The translations under genes and the position numbers were made by a program. A model generated the notes under the pieces. That model ran no database searches. It was not told the origin of the DNA and saw nothing but the letters and a program-made list of their open reading frames with translations. Shown piece by piece: positions 6,101-6,873 of a DNA stretch of 6,873 bases (positions within the stretch are counted from its first letter, which is position 1; each line of letters opens with the position of its first letter). This DNA is from Candidatus Cloacimonadota bacterium (GTDB lineage: Bacteria > Hydrothermota > E44-bin80): the NCBI GenBank assembly GCA_004375785.1, contig SOKM01000105.1:1-6873 (forward strand), written 5' to 3'.

Positions 6101-6550
6101 AGAAGTGCCGAAATCCTAAAAAGACAGTTTCAAGAGATTGGCATAAATGTAAAACTGAACCTGCTCACATGGGAAGAGCTACTTCAAAATGTTCATACTG
6201 GTAAATCCTTACTCTTTGCACTCGGCTGGTCAAATGATAATGGAGACCCGGATAGTTTTCTTTACCCACTGTTTCATTCAAAAAACTGGGGCGAACCCGG
6301 GAATACCTCATTCTATAAAAATGAAACAGTAGACAGACTGCTTGATGAAGCGGCAGCTCTAACAGACCACTATAAGAGGCAAACACTCTATCAACAGGTA
6401 GAACAGATTCTCGTTGATGATGCACCCTGGCTCTTTTTATATCATTCAAAACGTTCTATTGCCTCGCATTCCTATGTAAGAAGCTATTCAAAAAGTCCAC
6501 TCGATTCTGAAAGATTAGAAGACGTCATTTTAATCCGTAAAACCTCGTAA
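3197..6550 (+). CDS. Cytoplasmic tandem chemoreceptor-like protein fused to a family 5 substrate-binding domain
   Basis: An 1117-residue protein with three recognisable parts. (1) A helical N-terminus leading to a degenerate chemoreceptor (MCP) signalling hairpin, tip at about 152-195, with NAGIKAYHAGEKGKGFEVIA (165-184). (2) A second helical unit with another degenerate tip at about 450-496, SNLLSLYASIESAR (461-474), then charged coiled coil to about 630. (3) A full SBP_bac_5 domain at about 634-1114: LSCDPIEIDPSKT, the LSEDGLIWEFTLRDNVLFHNG region (starting 685), GAGPYKL (789-795), RQALNYAVDR (891-900) and GWSNDNGDPDSF (1010-1021), most like DppA-type dipeptide-binding proteins. I see no signal peptide, no membrane segment and no HAMP, so a cytoplasmic location is inferred. 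Likely role: ligand sensing coupled to a chemoreceptor-like signal arm or scaffold; transport is unlikely without export. The most upstream start is TTG 3197 (in-frame stop at 3185); GTG 3212 and TTG 3227 are alternatives. None has a clear ribosome-binding site. Confidence 0.88.
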   Translation: MKHIKVNNKKLEEVTIPEKRLTKEVIQSLLQSLKQHNLTIDKNNTELISMLKRRENALRDLTKGGYLVSEDLNKMRKETYNLFASIQIIAEATEVALSALKEQKNDWETRYSNLDDATSGFSEIIDTISKSIFRLRELGERIKKIELAIDRIHNISHLTRGVSRNAGIKAYHAGEKGKGFEVIARELSQLTKESLGITVKVPETIKRFQTQTMEAVNFITELTHNIEQVKRNTEEMKLKLKLSEDLFGDFIETSNIIHNSVEKQIGIKEKLGEDGESIAKLSTQSLIETGSITNLEQNQSSLSLLVNRFVKNSSQIIISLEEKENETFLANLRNSSINIDKLKEYILRVSSLTSQIKGVSLEAKRHFESQKEKVSQILLIITQNKKVKQEIFAKTNSLVEILKKVSQLFFETNDLSEKILSIISGMSQLVERADSYFSSLEKEIVWVEEIHNKLKMFSKRSNLLSLYASIESARAFEFKKELDVIVNQIKELSKQSSGSLRTIEESVNKAKSSLKNVHQIMSETSNKLEKTKDDFKPMLKGFNELNKSTERLQELVNEMLKTLEKQTELEQKLTALEETLFSKIDKNIIKNKELEIETEKIGSVVSELLNELGEFKKDLKPFLPFFQKVSKTVLKLRLSCDPIEIDPSKTTDATSNRVSTTIFKGLVEQGTDANVIPSIAKRWKLSEDGLIWEFTLRDNVLFHNGELLNARDVKFSIERLLLGPHSYMFDMIKGVKDFKRNKNKNVEGIKITGNYNIKIELDHPYIPFLRNLAVTCGSIVKETKDGLIGAGPYKLKEWEKGTKIIVEAFEDYFGKKPFCDEVHFIICQDEKETVRRFLEGEFDIIDVPGSIDKEEFLQKNEINVESLSIYDIYYIGINVKEQTPFKKTMVRQALNYAVDREGYIQKIAKDRAIPAKGIFPPNFSTYNQRLTGYTYNPEKARELLRNAGFPNGLPGEYKFDIRDSKIAIRSAEILKRQFQEIGINVKLNLLTWEELLQNVHTGKSLLFALGWSNDNGDPDSFLYPLFHSKNWGEPGNTSFYKNETVDRLLDEAAALTDHYKRQTLYQQVEQILVDDAPWLFLYHSKRSIASHSYVRSYSKSPLDSERLEDVILIRKTS
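3229..3233 (+). promoter_or_regulatory. Strong Shine-Dalgarno-like GGAGG without a normal start codon after it
   Basis: GGAGG lies inside the annotated 5' end of the fusion gene. At ideal spacing (8 nt) the in-frame codon is ATA (3242), and ACG (3239) lies 5 nt away; there is no ATG, GTG or TTG at the right distance. It may be a chance purine run in Leu-Glu-Glu codons, or it may mark a rare ATA initiation. Confidence 0.3.
3650..3781 (+). other. Degenerate MCP signalling tip 1 (residues 152-195 of the fusion protein)
   Basis: Aligned by eye without gaps to the chemoreceptor consensus, this segment keeps AGExGKGFxVIAxEL (A173-L187), including the Glu equivalent to Tsr E391 (E175). It has lost the QTNLLALNAAIEAAR part: the positions equal to Tsr Q374, N376, E385 and R388 are L158, R160, K169 and H172. 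Those positions form the CheA/CheW and trimer contact surface in known receptors, so normal kinase coupling by this tip is doubtful. Confidence 0.75.
4544..4684 (+). other. Degenerate MCP signalling tip 2 (residues 450-496 of the fusion protein)
   Basis: This segment keeps the half lost by tip 1: SNLLSLYASIESARAFE retains N462, L463, L464, I470, E471 (Tsr E385 equivalent), R474 (R388) and E477 (E391). It lacks the glycines of GxGxGF, which read EFKKEL here, but ends in the usual IKELSKQSS-like descending helix. The assignment is weaker than for tip 1 when taken alone, but the gapless register over about 35 residues supports it. Confidence 0.65.
5096..6538 (+). other. SBP_bac_5 (DppA/OppA-like) ligand-binding domain of the fusion protein
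   Basis: About 480 residues, the usual size for a complete family 5 solute-binding domain, begin directly after the coiled coil. Conserved landmarks run in order from the N-terminal DPIEIDPS segment to the C-terminal DDAPWLFLYHS. The GWSNDNGDPD motif matches DppA, where an Asp of this loop binds the peptide amino terminus (family knowledge); the equivalent here is probably D1017. This suggests a peptide or similar zwitterionic ligand, but nickel-, haem- and sugar-binding relatives exist. Cytoplasmic domains of this family have a precedent in the C-terminal sensor part of E. coli SgrR. Confidence 0.9.
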
Positions 6551-6624
6551 AAGATTCAACTACTAATCTCTTAAAATCCCTGTAAATAATCAGTAAACTC
6601 CGTTACATTCTCCCGAAAGTCTGT
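6551..6624. other. Unassigned AT-rich spacer after the fusion gene
   Basis: No gene and no convincing terminator. A 5-bp stem, AGATT (6552-6556) with AATCT (6565-6569), lies just after the stop codon but lacks a following T-run. Confidence 0.5.
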
Positions 6625-6837
6625 CATTGCGAGTATCGTATCGGAGCCTGTCCTGAGCGTATGCGAAGGAAAGCAATCTCGGTTTTTCGCACTATGAGAT
6701 TGACTCCTCACTATGTTCGTCGTTCTCCTTACTTCGTTTCGTCGTTCATTGTCCTTGAATAGATTAGTCTGGGGTAATGTTCTTTCTCCTTCGTCGAAAG
6801 TTCACGCCATGAACCATGCGGTTCATGGCTCGCAATG
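6625..6837. repeat. Intergenic repeat element with CATTGCGAG / CTCGCAATG ends
   Basis: A segment of about 213 bp is bounded by the 9-bp inverted repeats CATTGCGAG (6625-6633) and CTCGCAATG (6829-6837). Inside are CCTGTCCTGAGCGTATGCGA (6647-6666), CAATCTC (6674-6680) facing GAGATTG (6696-6702), a 10-bp direct repeat TTCGTCGTTC (6716-6725, 6738-6747) and a strong hairpin near the right end. It codes for nothing I can recognise. From memory, CATTGCGAG...GCAATCTC and CCTGAGCGTAGTCGAAGG sequences recur as dispersed short repeats in many unrelated bacterial genomes, consistent with a nonautonomous (MITE- or REP-like) element. Its base composition is richer in GC than the flanks. No target duplication is evident. 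Confidence 0.65.
6806..6829. repeat. Perfect 10-bp hairpin with 4-nt loop
   Basis: GCCATGAACC (6806-6815) pairs with GGTTCATGGC (6820-6829) around an ATGC loop. No T-run follows on either strand, so it is not a standard intrinsic terminator, although it could slow polymerase or protect the 3' end of the fusion mRNA. It overlaps the right terminal repeat of the element by one base. Confidence 0.7.
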
Positions 6838-6860
6838 GGCATAAAGGTCATAGAATGTTG

Positions 6861-6866
6861 TTGACA
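6861..6866 (+). promoter_or_regulatory. Consensus -35 hexamer at the right edge
   Basis: TTGACA is a perfect -35 match. A -10 box at 17-nt spacing would start at 6884, outside the window, so the promoter cannot be confirmed. Confidence 0.3.
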
Positions 6867-6873
6867 AAATACA

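Noticed and set aside
6165..6449. 94-codon open frame on the minus strand within the substrate-binding domain
   Set aside because: It is antisense to strongly conserved SBP_bac_5 motifs and resembles no family.
6806..6829. Rho-independent terminator of the fusion gene
   Set aside because: The stem is strong, but no T-run follows on either strand and it lies over 250 nt past the stop codon.
6551..6873. CRISPR array or tRNA gene in the right-hand gap
   Set aside because: There are no regularly spaced identical repeats and no cloverleaf; the repeats are inverted arms and one 10-bp direct pair.

Overview
The window looks like chromosomal DNA of an AT-rich Gram-negative bacterium that uses type IV pili. 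The evidence is a PilT-family retraction ATPase and an MglA-type polarity GTPase encoded in one operon with the biotin-dependent half of acetyl-CoA carboxylase. The gene types and the low GC suggest a Nitrospirota or Desulfobacterota-like lineage, but this assignment is inference and I could not test it by search.

Leftward operon (minus strand, 3021 down to 1): accB (biotin carboxyl carrier protein), a pilT-family gene, accC (biotin carboxylase), then the first 38 codons of mglA, which runs off the left edge. The gaps between genes are 10, 5 and 5 nt, and the ribosome-binding sites of pilT and accC overlap or lie inside the end of the preceding gene. The four genes therefore look like one transcript that joins the first step of fatty-acid synthesis to pilus retraction and cell polarity. 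AccB and AccC keep every key residue I checked. The pilT product has intact ATPase motifs but a PilU-like C-terminus. The MglA P-loop begins with Arg where the family has Gly.

Intergenic region 3022-3196: a perfect 18-bp inverted repeat (3124-3141 and 3152-3169) carries a TTGACT hexamer in each arm. The two hexamers are the -35 boxes of back-to-back promoters, one for accB leftward and one for the large gene on the right. This is the only obvious control point in the window and could coordinate the two units.

Rightward gene (3197-6550): an 1117-residue protein with no signal peptide or membrane segment. It is built from two tandem, degenerate methyl-accepting-chemotaxis-type signalling hairpins within a long helical region (about 1-630), fused to a complete DppA/OppA-like family 5 substrate-binding domain (about 634-1114). 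The architecture implies a cytoplasmic ligand sensor coupled to a chemoreceptor-like coiled coil, and it is the most unusual object here. Its start codon is uncertain.

Right end (6551-6873): no gene. It holds an imperfect repeat element bounded by CATTGCGAG and CTCGCAATG (6625-6837) with internal hairpins and a direct repeat, and a lone consensus -35 hexamer at the edge.
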